Positions 8,290 through 16,378 of a DNA stretch of 54,581 bases are shown one piece after another. This DNA is from Granulicella mallensis (GTDB lineage Bacteria > Acidobacteriota > Terriglobia > Terriglobales > Acidobacteriaceae): NCBI RefSeq assembly GCF_014203225.1, contig NZ_JACHIO010000031.1, positions 1 through 54,581 on the forward strand, written 5' to 3'. A program made the position numbers and the translations under genes. Numbering within the stretch: position 1 is the stretch's first letter; each line of letters starts with the position of its first letter. The notes under the pieces are model-generated. The model was not told the DNA's origin, made no database searches, and was given only the letters and a program-made list of their open reading frames with translations.

Positions 8290-10869
8290 GTGACGGCGAC
8301 GAACGACGATACGATGCGCGCGGAGTATGAGCGGTTGATGGGGCAGATTCGCCGCGACTTTGAGGTCGGGGACAGCGGCCTCGCCGTGGCAGGATCGCGT
8401 TCGGGCCTGGTAGATGCGTTCATCCGGCGGCTGTGGGCTGTGGAGGTCGCAGCCGAACCTCGATTCGCAAAGGGAATTGCCATTGTGGCCATTGGTGGGT
8501 ATGGCCGTGCGCAGTTGTTTCCTCATTCCGATATCGACATGCTGTTCTGCGCTGAAAAGGGTGAGGCCCTTCGTGCGAAGGATGCCATCCGGCGTGTCTC
8601 GCAGGCGCTGTGGGACTGCGGCATGCGGGCCTCTCCGATGACGCGAGCCCTGGCGGAGTGCGAACGCTTTGCGCCGGAGAACGCGGAGTTCGGGCTGTCT
8701 CTGATGGATCGAAGACCCATCACGGGCGACGCGGCGATCTTTGCGAAGCTGGATGACAAGATCCGCAACAAGCTGATGGTGCGCGACGCGAAGGCGATTC
8801 GTTCGGAGATTGCATCGCTGACGCGCGAGCGGCACGCGAAGTATGGCGGTACGCTCTTCCACCTGGAGCCGCATATCAAGGATTGTCCTGGCGGCCTGCG
8901 CGATGCGCATGTCTGTGGCTGGCTGAGGATGCTGCAGGGACGTTCTCCCGATGTTGCCAAGGGCGATGGCGAGTTTGAAGAGGCCCTGGCGTTCCTGGCC
9001 GCCGTGCGATGTTTCCTGCACTACAGGCATGATCGCGACGACAACACGCTGGACTGGCTGGCTCAGGATGCAGCGGCGGAGCAGGGTATTGGCCTGGGCC
9101 GACGGACCGAGGGTGGCAAGATCGATGCCGCGTACTGGATGCGGGCTTATTTTCGGCATGCGCGCATCGTTGAGCGTCGCCTGCTGCGAGAGTTGGAAGT
9201 CAATGGATTGGTGCGGGAGAGTGAACTCCGCCGCGTAAAGCTTGTGCCGGTGCCCGGATTTCGCCTGAAAGATGGGCGAATCGTACTCGATCCGGCAGGT
9301 GCGGCTGATCCCGCGGCCGATCCGGATACTGTGTTGGCTGCGTTTGCCGCGATGGCAAAGACTGGGGCTGCGTTTTCCACAGAGAGCGAAGAACGGATTG
9401 CGGCGGCGTTGCCTCGTCTGTCGGCTTATCTGGAAGAAGGGCCGGCACTCTGGAGCAAGCTTTCTGCGATTCTCACAGGAGCGCGTGCGGGAATGGCCCT
9501 GCGTGCGATGCACGCTCTGGGGTTGCTGGAGTTGATTCTCCCCGAGTTTCACGGTATCGATGCCCTGGTGATTCGCGATGCCTATCATCGCTACACGGTG
9601 GATGAGCACACCTTTGTCGTGGTGGACACGCTGCATGGGCTGGAGAGCGATCCTGGGCCGAATGCACCGGAGTGGCGCATCAAGTTTGGTTCGATGATTC
9701 GAGAGCTGCAAAATCCTGGATTACTCTACTTGGCTGCCTTGCTGCATGACACGGGCAAGGGCCGGGCCGGGAGCGATCATGCCAGCGAAAGCGCCCGCAT
9801 GGCCAAGGGCGTGCTGGTGCGGCTGGAGATGGATGCCTACGACTCTGCTCTGGTGATGCGGTTGATCGAAACGCACCTTGAGATGTCCGCGGCGCTGCGC
9901 CGGGACATCTTCGACGCGAAGACGGTGCGTGTCTTTGCAGGCAAGGTGCAGACGCACGAGTCTCTGCGCATGTTGACGCTGTTTACCTATGCGGATATCC
10001 AGGCCGTGCATCCGGACGCGCTTACGCCATGGAAGGCGGAGAACCTCTGGCGGCTATCGATGAATGCGGCCAACCAGCTCGATCGCAATGTGGATGAAGA
10101 GCGCGTCAGCACGCGCGGCAGGGACGAACGCATCGCCCGTGTGCTGGCTCTGCTGCCGAAGCGGGAAGCCGAGGCCGAGCAGTTTCTGGAGGGCTTTCCA
10201 GAGCGGTACTTGAAGACGCGTTCTGCCGAGGAGATTCGCCGTCACTTCGAGATGACGACGCACTTTGACGAGGAGCCGTTCCAGATCTCCTGCAACTATG
10301 GGACGTCCATGAGCGAGATCACCCTGGTCACGCGGGACCGGCCTCGGTTGTTTGCGGGTATGGCTTCCGCTCTGGCTGCGTGGGGGATGAACGTCGTAAC
10401 GGCTGATGCCTTTGCCAATGCAGCTGGGGTGGTGGTCGACAGCTTTCGGTTTACCGATACCTTTCGCACGCTCGAACTGAATGTGAGCGAGCGCGAGAGA
10501 TTTGTGGAAAGTGTGCGGGAGCTGGTGGCGGGGCGTGCCTCGGTAGAGAAGATGCTCAGCGGCCGCCGCCGCAGTCGTCGCCGCGCTCCACGCATTACGG
10601 TGGAGACGAAGATCGACTTCGACGAGAAGGCCTCGAGCCACAGCACGCTGCTGCAGATCGTTGCGCAGGACGTGCCGGGATTGCTGCGCGCCGTCAGCCT
10701 GACCCTGAGCGCGTCGGGGCACAACGTTGAAGTGGCTCTCGTCGATACGGAAGGCGAGACGGCCATCGATGTGTTTTACCTCACGCATGGCGGGATGCGG
10801 CTGAATGAGGAGCAGGAATCGGAGCTGCGGAGTGCGCTGCTGGAGGCGATCGATGAGAATGCACGCTAG
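8290..10869 (+). CDS. glnD: [Protein-PII] uridylyltransferase / uridylyl-removing enzyme
   Basis: Bifunctional sensor of glutamine, 859 residues and full length, that adds UMP to or removes it from PII. The nucleotidyltransferase motif GGYGRAQLFPHSDIDML (residues 69-85) has the metal-binding D81 and D83. The HD hydrolase domain includes H440 and the H486-D487 pair in ALLHDTGKG. Two C-terminal ACT domains lie at about 670-740 and 782-855. GTG at 8290 is the chosen start. It follows glnB after a 145-bp gap holding a long inverted repeat. The pairing with amt and glnB supports a complete nitrogen-sensing unit. Confidence 0.95.
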   Translation: MTATNDDTMRAEYERLMGQIRRDFEVGDSGLAVAGSRSGLVDAFIRRLWAVEVAAEPRFAKGIAIVAIGGYGRAQLFPHSDIDMLFCAEKGEALRAKDAIRRVSQALWDCGMRASPMTRALAECERFAPENAEFGLSLMDRRPITGDAAIFAKLDDKIRNKLMVRDAKAIRSEIASLTRERHAKYGGTLFHLEPHIKDCPGGLRDAHVCGWLRMLQGRSPDVAKGDGEFEEALAFLAAVRCFLHYRHDRDDNTLDWLAQDAAAEQGIGLGRRTEGGKIDAAYWMRAYFRHARIVERRLLRELEVNGLVRESELRRVKLVPVPGFRLKDGRIVLDPAGAADPAADPDTVLAAFAAMAKTGAAFSTESEERIAAALPRLSAYLEEGPALWSKLSAILTGARAGMALRAMHALGLLELILPEFHGIDALVIRDAYHRYTVDEHTFVVVDTLHGLESDPGPNAPEWRIKFGSMIRELQNPGLLYLAALLHDTGKGRAGSDHASESARMAKGVLVRLEMDAYDSALVMRLIETHLEMSAALRRDIFDAKTVRVFAGKVQTHESLRMLTLFTYADIQAVHPDALTPWKAENLWRLSMNAANQLDRNVDEERVSTRGRDERIARVLALLPKREAEAEQFLEGFPERYLKTRSAEEIRRHFEMTTHFDEEPFQISCNYGTSMSEITLVTRDRPRLFAGMASALAAWGMNVVTADAFANAAGVVVDSFRFTDTFRTLELNVSERERFVESVRELVAGRASVEKMLSGRRRSRRRAPRITVETKIDFDEKASSHSTLLQIVAQDVPGLLRAVSLTLSASGHNVEVALVDTEGETAIDVFYLTHGGMRLNEEQESELRSALLEAIDENAR

Positions 10870-11009
10870 TCAACCGCTCTTCTTCATCGAAGCTGCAAAA
10901 GGTACTCGAAGGGCATGCTGGCCGGGTCATTATGGGACATCTTCGGGGCCTCGGTGAGGCTCAAATATGACAAGACGAACAAAATAGATGCGCTGCCGAC
11001 GGCAACGTA

Positions 11010-11040
11010 TTGAAACAAGCTGGCATCGCATCGTTATACT
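11010..11040 (+). promoter_or_regulatory. Candidate promoter for a leaderless nuoB transcript
   Basis: TTGAAA at 11010-11015 and TATACT at 11035-11040, with a 19-bp spacer. Transcription would start about 7 nt after the -10 box, i.e. at or next to the ATG at 11048. There is no Shine-Dalgarno sequence before that ATG. Confidence 0.45.
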
Positions 11041-11047
11041 GATTTTT

Positions 11048-11665
11048 ATGAGCATGGATCCAAATCAGACTTCGACCAGTGGGCGGCCAACCTCGGTTCC
11101 TCAGCGCAACGACCGGTATATCTTCGGCACGCTCGATAGTTTTGGCAAAAATCGCGATAAAGTGGCGGAAGTAAGTTGGGGCGAAGAACAGCCTGAGGGT
11201 GTAGTTCTGGCTTCGCTGGACGCAGCAATCAACTGGGTTCGCAAGAATTCGGTCTGGCCGATGACCTTTGGCCTGGCCTGCTGCGCGATCGAGATGATGT
11301 CGATGGGTGGATCGCGCTATGACATTGCGCGTTTTGGCGCGGAGGTCTTCCGGCCTTCCCCCCGGCAGAGCGACCTGATGATTATTGCGGGCCGCGTCTC
11401 GCAGAAGATGGCTCCTGTCATCCGCCGGCTTTACGAGCAGATGCCTGAGCCGAAGTGGGTGATTTCGATGGGGGCCTGCGCGACCTCCGGTGGTGTTTTC
11501 AATAACTACGCGCTGCTGCAGGGCGTAAACCAGGTCATTCCGGTGGACGTATATGTTCCCGGGTGCCCACCGCGGCCGGAGCAATTGCTCTATGCCATTA
11601 CCTTGTTGCAGGAAAAGATTCAGGGCAGTCGGGGCACGGTGAGAGACACATTGAATTTGTCGTAA
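11048..11665 (+). CDS. nuoB: NADH-quinone oxidoreductase subunit B
   Basis: Complex I subunit carrying the N2 [4Fe-4S] cluster at the quinone end of the peripheral arm, about 205 residues. Cluster ligands are the tandem Cys in [10 protein letters not shown], the Cys in MGACATSGG, and the Cys in [15 protein letters not shown] 11048 is the likely start, with ATG 11054 possible. The frame extends upstream to 10988, but that sequence is the promoter region and not NuoB-like. No other nuo gene is adjacent, so this is an isolated copy, perhaps because the operon is split or this is a paralogue. Confidence 0.93.
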   Translation: MSMDPNQTSTSGRPTSVPQRNDRYIFGTLDSFGKNRDKVAEVSWGEEQPEGVVLASLDAAINWVRKNSVWPMTFGLACCAIEMMSMGGSRYDIARFGAEVFRPSPRQSDLMIIAGRVSQKMAPVIRRLYEQMPEPKWVISMGACATSGGVFNNYALLQGVNQVIPVDVYVPGCPPRPEQLLYAITLLQEKIQGSRGTVRDTLNLS

Positions 11666-11929
11666 CGGAAAGCAGGGTTATTCGTCTAGCTTTCTGTTGG
11701 GGCAGGGAACGATTGCTTTAGAAGTTTGCAGCCGTTCTAATCGGCCAAATACTTATGGGTTTGCTCATTGGTAAATGGCTAAATTGATGCAGGGTAAGGA
11801 ATTTTGTTGTAGACACAGAGAACATCTGCGTTACACTTTTGAAGAATTCCCATACGTAAGCGGATCATAGCTCGAACTGAGTCCGCAAAAGCAGAACATG
11901 TAAGCACGTCATTAGTGGAGGATTGTCGA

Positions 11930-13633
11930 ATGTCTTATCGCCCGTTTCGCAGTATCGGCCGGTGCCTGCTGGCAGCCAGTGCGGTCAGCTTTGGAATAGT
12001 GAGCCTGAGCGCGCAGACCGCGCCCAGCACAACCGCCCCCAGTGGGCCCAATCCTTCGCGAGTCGATCTCTTTGTGGGTTACTCGTACTTTGGCGCTCAT
12101 GGAGAAGTGAAGCCGTCGGATATTCCCTACTCGTCGATCAACGTGGGTGCGATCGGTTCAGGCGCCTACTACTTCAACAAGTATGTTGGCGGCGAAGTTG
12201 TCTACGTCAGCCATCACGGTTTCGGCGGAGATACCGGTCAGTCCAACGACGGTTTTGACTCTCTGTCGGCTGGTCCTATCTTCCGTGCTCCGATGCAGAA
12301 CTTCACGCTCTTCGCTCACGGACTTGTCGGCATCGGTCGCCTCCTGGGACCGAACAATGACAATCCTGCTCTCTTTGAGCATGAGCCCTGGACATACGGC
12401 CCTGCCCTGACGGTCGGCGGCGGTATGGACTATGACACCCCGCTCTTCCATCATCACCTCGGCATTCGCCTGTTCCAGGCTGACTTCCGCTATGTTCACG
12501 CTGACTTCGGTCCGGTCGCTACGACGGTTACTCCCCCCTTCACCACTGTTCCTCCTGTTTATGGAACTCCCTGGCTGGGTGGTCGCGCGAACCTGAACGG
12601 TGTTGACCTCAGCACCGGCATCCTGTGGCACATCGGCAGCGTTGTTCCGCCGCCGCCTGTTACCTATGCCTGCGCTGTGACAGCTCCCACCGGTCCGATC
12701 TACCCCGGCGATGTGGTCACGATTACCGGAACGGCCACCAACCTGGCTGCGAAGGGTAAGACGAACTACACCTGGACCTCGGATTCCGGTCCGGTCTCCG
12801 GATCTGCGGACGTTGCGAGCATCGACACCAAGTCGCTCCAGCCTGGTAACTACACTGTGAAGGGCAAGATCTCACAGGGTAACAAGGTTTACCAGAATGC
12901 AGAGTGCTCGGCTCAGTTCACTGTCACCCCCTTCGCTCCTCCGACAGTAGGCTGCTCGGCTAACCCCTCGACGGTGAACCCCGGTGATCCTTCGACGATT
13001 ACGGCCAGCGGCGTCAGCCCGCAGAACCGTCCTCTGACCTACAGCTACAGCGCCACGGCTGGTTCGATCAGCGGCAACACCTCAACGGCCACCCTCACCA
13101 CAGCTGGCGTTGCTCCTGGCACGGTTACCGTGACTTGCAACGTAGTTGATGACAAGGGCCAGTCTGCTTCGCAGATGACGACCGTTACGGTTGCGGCTCC
13201 TGTGGTTGCTCCGACCCCGGTCACCACGACCAGCCTCTGCACCATCGCCTTCAACCGCGATGTGAAGCGCCCGACGCGTGTGGACAATGAAGCCAAGGCT
13301 TGCCTTGACGACATCGCCCTCAGCGCTCAGCGCGATCCGCAGGCCAAGCTGGCTGTTATCGGTAACGCTGCAGCAAACGAGAAGATGGCAGAGCACAAGG
13401 CTGCTGAGCGTGCTGTGAACGAGAAGGCATACCTGGTAACTGAAAAGGGTGTCGACTCCTCGCGCATCTCGGTCTACACCGGCAGCGCTGGTGACAAGAG
13501 CGCAGCAACGACCATCATCCCCGTAGGCGCTACGCTGGACACGACCGGTCTCACCCCTGTGGATGAGAGCGCAATCAAGGTCCAGCCTCGCAAGTCGCTC
13601 GGTGCTGGTCACCGTCACCACCACAAGGGCTAA
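11930..13633 (+). CDS. OmpA-like outer-membrane protein with Ig-like domains (paralogue 1)
   Basis: Exported protein of 567 residues. The signal peptide ends near SLSAQ (about residue 29). An OmpA-type beta-barrel region follows (DLFVGYSYFGAHGEV onward, with alternating hydrophobic and aromatic strands), then two Ig/PKD-like modules (CAVTAPTGPIYPGDVVTITG and CSANPSTVNPGDPSTITASG). The C-terminal segment resembles a degenerate OmpA peptidoglycan-binding domain (AFNRDVKRPTRVDNEAK, later AERAVNEKAYLV). It ends in a His-rich tail. GGAGGA sits 7 nt before ATG 11930. It is a close paralogue of the gene at 14517, including domain order. Role inferred: an envelope structural or adhesin-like protein. 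Confidence 0.85.
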   Translation: MSYRPFRSIGRCLLAASAVSFGIVSLSAQTAPSTTAPSGPNPSRVDLFVGYSYFGAHGEVKPSDIPYSSINVGAIGSGAYYFNKYVGGEVVYVSHHGFGGDTGQSNDGFDSLSAGPIFRAPMQNFTLFAHGLVGIGRLLGPNNDNPALFEHEPWTYGPALTVGGGMDYDTPLFHHHLGIRLFQADFRYVHADFGPVATTVTPPFTTVPPVYGTPWLGGRANLNGVDLSTGILWHIGSVVPPPPVTYACAVTAPTGPIYPGDVVTITGTATNLAAKGKTNYTWTSDSGPVSGSADVASIDTKSLQPGNYTVKGKISQGNKVYQNAECSAQFTVTPFAPPTVGCSANPSTVNPGDPSTITASGVSPQNRPLTYSYSATAGSISGNTSTATLTTAGVAPGTVTVTCNVVDDKGQSASQMTTVTVAAPVVAPTPVTTTSLCTIAFNRDVKRPTRVDNEAKACLDDIALSAQRDPQAKLAVIGNAAANEKMAEHKAAERAVNEKAYLVTEKGVDSSRISVYTGSAGDKSAATTIIPVGATLDTTGLTPVDESAIKVQPRKSLGAGHRHHHKG

Positions 13634-13663
13634 CGCTAAGTAATTAGCTGAAGCTATACACCA

Positions 13664-13701
13664 ACGGCTGGCTGGGGAATATCCCCAGCCAGTCGTTTTT
13701 T
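13664..13701 (+). terminator. Intrinsic terminator after OmpA-like gene 1
   Basis: Stem CTGGCTGGGG / CCCCAGCCAG (13668-13677 with 13683-13692), extended by ACGG/TCGT outside, with a 5-nt loop and a T6 run at 13696-13701. The same stem sequence recurs after the paralogue at 16223. Confidence 0.88.
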
Positions 13702-13771
13702 ATTTCAGAGTATGTTGTCCGGTTTCTCGCTTGGAGTGTGCAAGCACTCTGCTGTGGCTGGAATAGACGTT

Positions 13772-13830
13772 GAGGGCTGTAAGCCCGACTCATCTTTGTG
13801 CAGGCATGATGAGTCGGGCTTACAGCCCTC
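13772..13830. repeat. Perfect 23-bp inverted repeat
   Basis: The arms at 13772-13794 and 13808-13830 are exact reverse complements around a 13-nt loop. Each contains GGGCTGTAAGCCCGACTCAT or its complement. A related core (GCGCTGTAAGCGC) occurs in the palindromic block near 18461. Confidence 0.85.
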
Positions 13831-13851
13831 TGCTTTCGAGTTAGTCCTGTA

Positions 13852-13908
13852 CCTGGGGCTACGCTTGCAGCGAGCTAAAAACCGCTCGCTGCTGCGCTCC
13901 ACCCCAGG
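13852..13908. repeat. Nested palindromic repeat
   Basis: Outer arms CCTGGGG (13852-13858) and CCCCAGG (13902-13908) enclose a perfect 9-bp stem GCAGCGAGC (13867-13875) / GCTCGCTGC (13884-13892). It looks like a dispersed extragenic palindrome, not a terminator. Confidence 0.65.
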
Positions 13909-13935
13909 CTGGTATGAAACGGGCCCTTGGCCCTA

Positions 13936-14516
13936 AAGATCAAGACTCTCTTCCCCTCCAAGAGTTTTTCCGCAGCCTAAATGCTCGAAGTCTCGATGAT
14001 GAGCGGTACTTTCAGCGTTCGATGAAGTGGGGATTGATGCTGCTTACTATTTCCATTTAAATAGGCTGGATTTTATGAATGGAGGCAGGAGGTATCGTTT
14101 CAGATATTAGTGACGAAGTAACTTCAAAGCGTGCTGAAGCCAGGAAAGCTTTTCGCTGGCTAGTTGCGTAATAGCAACAATTTCGAAGATTGTAAGATGA
14201 TGGAGCTACTTTCTCCTGGGTGAATAGTTCTTGCAAGCCGTTCTTATTCAATGGTTTGATCGTTTTTAATCTGTAATGCGCAAGTAGCTTCGAGCCTTAT
14301 CTATAAATGACTATGGATGCAGTACTATAGAGCCAAGAAAAACAGGGTCGCGGAAGTTACAGGAAGCTGTTTCTTTTTGTTAGATTTAGATAGAGATGGG
14401 GCATCTGTGTCAAACTTTTGCGAATCATATACATCAACCGACAAGTAAGGCGTAACGTAAGTAAAGCGTAGCGTTATCCGCTGTATCTATTCCATCTTCA
14501 ACCTATGGGGAATCTC
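13936..14516. other. 580-bp AT-richer intergenic region
   Basis: I see no supportable gene here. It contains a small hairpin (AGCCAG/CTGGCT near 14141-14163) and, just upstream of the next gene, the tandem repeat at 14443-14473. The region presumably carries the promoter of the second OmpA-like gene. Confidence 0.6.
14443..14473. repeat. Tandem 15-bp direct repeat, possible operator
   Basis: AAGTAAGGCGTAACG (14443-14457) is followed at 16-bp spacing by AAGTAAAGCGTAGCG (14459-14473), with two mismatches. It ends 43 bp before the start codon of OmpA-like gene 2, where a regulator could bind. Confidence 0.55.
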
Positions 14517-16190
14517 ATGTCCTATCGCCCATTTCGCAATATTGGCCGGTGTCTATTCGTTGTCAGTGCGCTCAGCCTTGGAGTTGCGAGCTTGAATGCG
14601 CAGAGAATGCCCAACATAACGGCTCCCTCGGGAGATACTCTTCCGCGTTATAACATCTTCCTCGGGTATTCCTATTTCAATGCGCATGGGCAGGTTGAGC
14701 CGTTCAATCTCCCCTATACGTCGATTCCCGCCGGTGGCATTGTGTCGGGTGCTTACTTTTTTACTCATCATGTCGGCGCTGAAGCTTCTTTTGTCCTGCA
14801 TCACGGCACGGGCGATAACGGCAGCAATAATGATGGCTTCGATTCTTTGTCGGTCGGTCCTATTGTTCGTTTTCCCGTGCAGAACTTTACCCCGTTTGTA
14901 CATGCCTTGTTTGGCGCGGGGGCCATTGTAGGACCGAACAACGATGGAGCGCAGTTCGAGCACGAGCCCTGGACCTGGGGGCCAGCTTATACCGTGGGCG
15001 GCGGGTTGGACTACGATACGCCGCTTTGGGGTCGTCGGATCAGCGTTCGCGTGATCCAGGCAGACTTCCGTTACTCACATGCTGACTTTGGCACTCCTTA
15101 CACCGGTAGCATTCCCGATTTTCAGACTGCCTTTCTAGGGGGCACGGTCGGCCTTAAAGGGGTAGATCTCAGCGCCGGTGTCGTGATCCATCCCTCCGGT
15201 GAGAGCTGGAAGGCTGTCATGACCTATGGCTGCGAGGTAACGGTCCCGACGGGACCCATCTATCCGGGAGATATTGTTACGATCACCGGAACAGCTGGCC
15301 AGATGAATCCGAAGAAGGACGCGAACTACACATGGTCGGCACAGGGTTTCCCTGTCTCTGGGACCTCGGATGTCGTGAGCGTCAACACCCAAGCTCTGGC
15401 TCCTGGAACCTACACCGTGCGGGGTCATGTTTCGCAGGGGAACAAGCCTTACGAGATGGCCGACTGCACGACGCAGTTTACGATTCGGAACTTTGATCCG
15501 CCAACGGTCAGTTGCTCGGCGAATCCCTCGAACGTGAATCCGGGCGAGTCCTCGACGATTACGGCCAACGGTGTCAGCCCACAAAACCGTCCTCTGCACT
15601 ACAGCTACAGCGCTACGGCTGGAACGGTCAGCGGCAATACCTCGACGGCTACTTTGGCGACGGACGGAGCTGCTCCCGGGTCGACGATCACTGTGACCTG
15701 CGATGTGGTGGACGACAGACGGCAGACTGCTTCGCAGACAGCGAGTGTAATGATCGCTGCGCCGGCACCGCCTCCTCCGGCGGCAACGGCCAGCAGCCTC
15801 TGCTCGATCTCATTCAGTCGTGATGCAAGGCGTCCGACACGTGTGGACAATGAAGCCAAGGCCTGCCTTGATGACATTGCCCTCAGCGTACAGCGTGATC
15901 CTCAGTCCAAGCTGGCGGTTGTCGGCAACGCTGCGGATGGCGAAAACATGGGCGATCATAAAGCCGCGGAGCGCGCGGTGAATGAGAAGGCCTACCTGGT
16001 GGGCGAAAAGGGAATCGATGCCTCACGCATCTCGGTGTATACGGGCACGGACGACGCGAGAAGCGCGACGACGACCCTTATCCCGGCTGGCGCCAGCTTC
16101 GATAGCTCAGGGCTCAACGCTGTAGATGAGGGTTCCGTCAGGCCTACGCCGCGGGAACCTCTGCCCGCTGCACGGCACCGTCGTAAGTAA
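14517..16190 (+). CDS. OmpA-like outer-membrane protein with Ig-like domains (paralogue 2)
   Basis: Exported protein of 557 residues with the same plan as the gene at 11930: signal peptide ending near SLNAQ, barrel region from YNIFLGYSYFNAHGQV, two Ig-like modules (CEVTVPTGPIYPGDIVTITG and CSANPSNVNPGESSTITANG), and an OmpA-like C-terminal segment (SFSRDARRPTRVDNEAKACL) that is nearly identical to its sister. It ends in a basic tail (ARHRRK) where the first copy is His-rich. The frame begins at 14505, but the ATG at 14517 matches the paralogue's MSYRPF start. It is a tandem duplicate with its own terminator and an unrelated upstream region, which suggests different regulation. Confidence 0.85.
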   Translation: MSYRPFRNIGRCLFVVSALSLGVASLNAQRMPNITAPSGDTLPRYNIFLGYSYFNAHGQVEPFNLPYTSIPAGGIVSGAYFFTHHVGAEASFVLHHGTGDNGSNNDGFDSLSVGPIVRFPVQNFTPFVHALFGAGAIVGPNNDGAQFEHEPWTWGPAYTVGGGLDYDTPLWGRRISVRVIQADFRYSHADFGTPYTGSIPDFQTAFLGGTVGLKGVDLSAGVVIHPSGESWKAVMTYGCEVTVPTGPIYPGDIVTITGTAGQMNPKKDANYTWSAQGFPVSGTSDVVSVNTQALAPGTYTVRGHVSQGNKPYEMADCTTQFTIRNFDPPTVSCSANPSNVNPGESSTITANGVSPQNRPLHYSYSATAGTVSGNTSTATLATDGAAPGSTITVTCDVVDDRRQTASQTASVMIAAPAPPPPAATASSLCSISFSRDARRPTRVDNEAKACLDDIALSVQRDPQSKLAVVGNAADGENMGDHKAAERAVNEKAYLVGEKGIDASRISVYTGTDDARSATTTLIPAGASFDSSGLNAVDEGSVRPTPREPLPAARHRRK

Positions 16191-16222
16191 GCATCCGAGA
16201 TTCTCCGGAAGCTTACACAACT

Positions 16223-16258
16223 ACGGCTGGCTGGGATGTCCCAGCCAGCCGTCTCTTT
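16223..16258 (+). terminator. Intrinsic terminator after OmpA-like gene 2
   Basis: Stem ACGGCTGGCTGGGA / TCCCAGCCAGCCGT (16223-16236 with 16239-16252), then CTCTTTTG. It carries the same CGGCTGGCTGGG stem as the terminator at 13664, so the duplicated unit included the 3' end. Confidence 0.85.
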
Positions 16259-16378
16259 TGGGTGTAACAGTCATTACTCAGGTATCTCTCTTGAGGCACA
16301 AATCCGGGGAGCGCTTTAGAAGAGTGCAATCGGCGGCGGAAGCGGTTAAGTTTAATAGTAAGAGGTCACAGAAACAGA

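Noticed and set aside
8224..9711. 495-codon minus-strand frame opposite glnD
   Set aside because: Antisense shadow; glnD motifs are intact on the plus strand.
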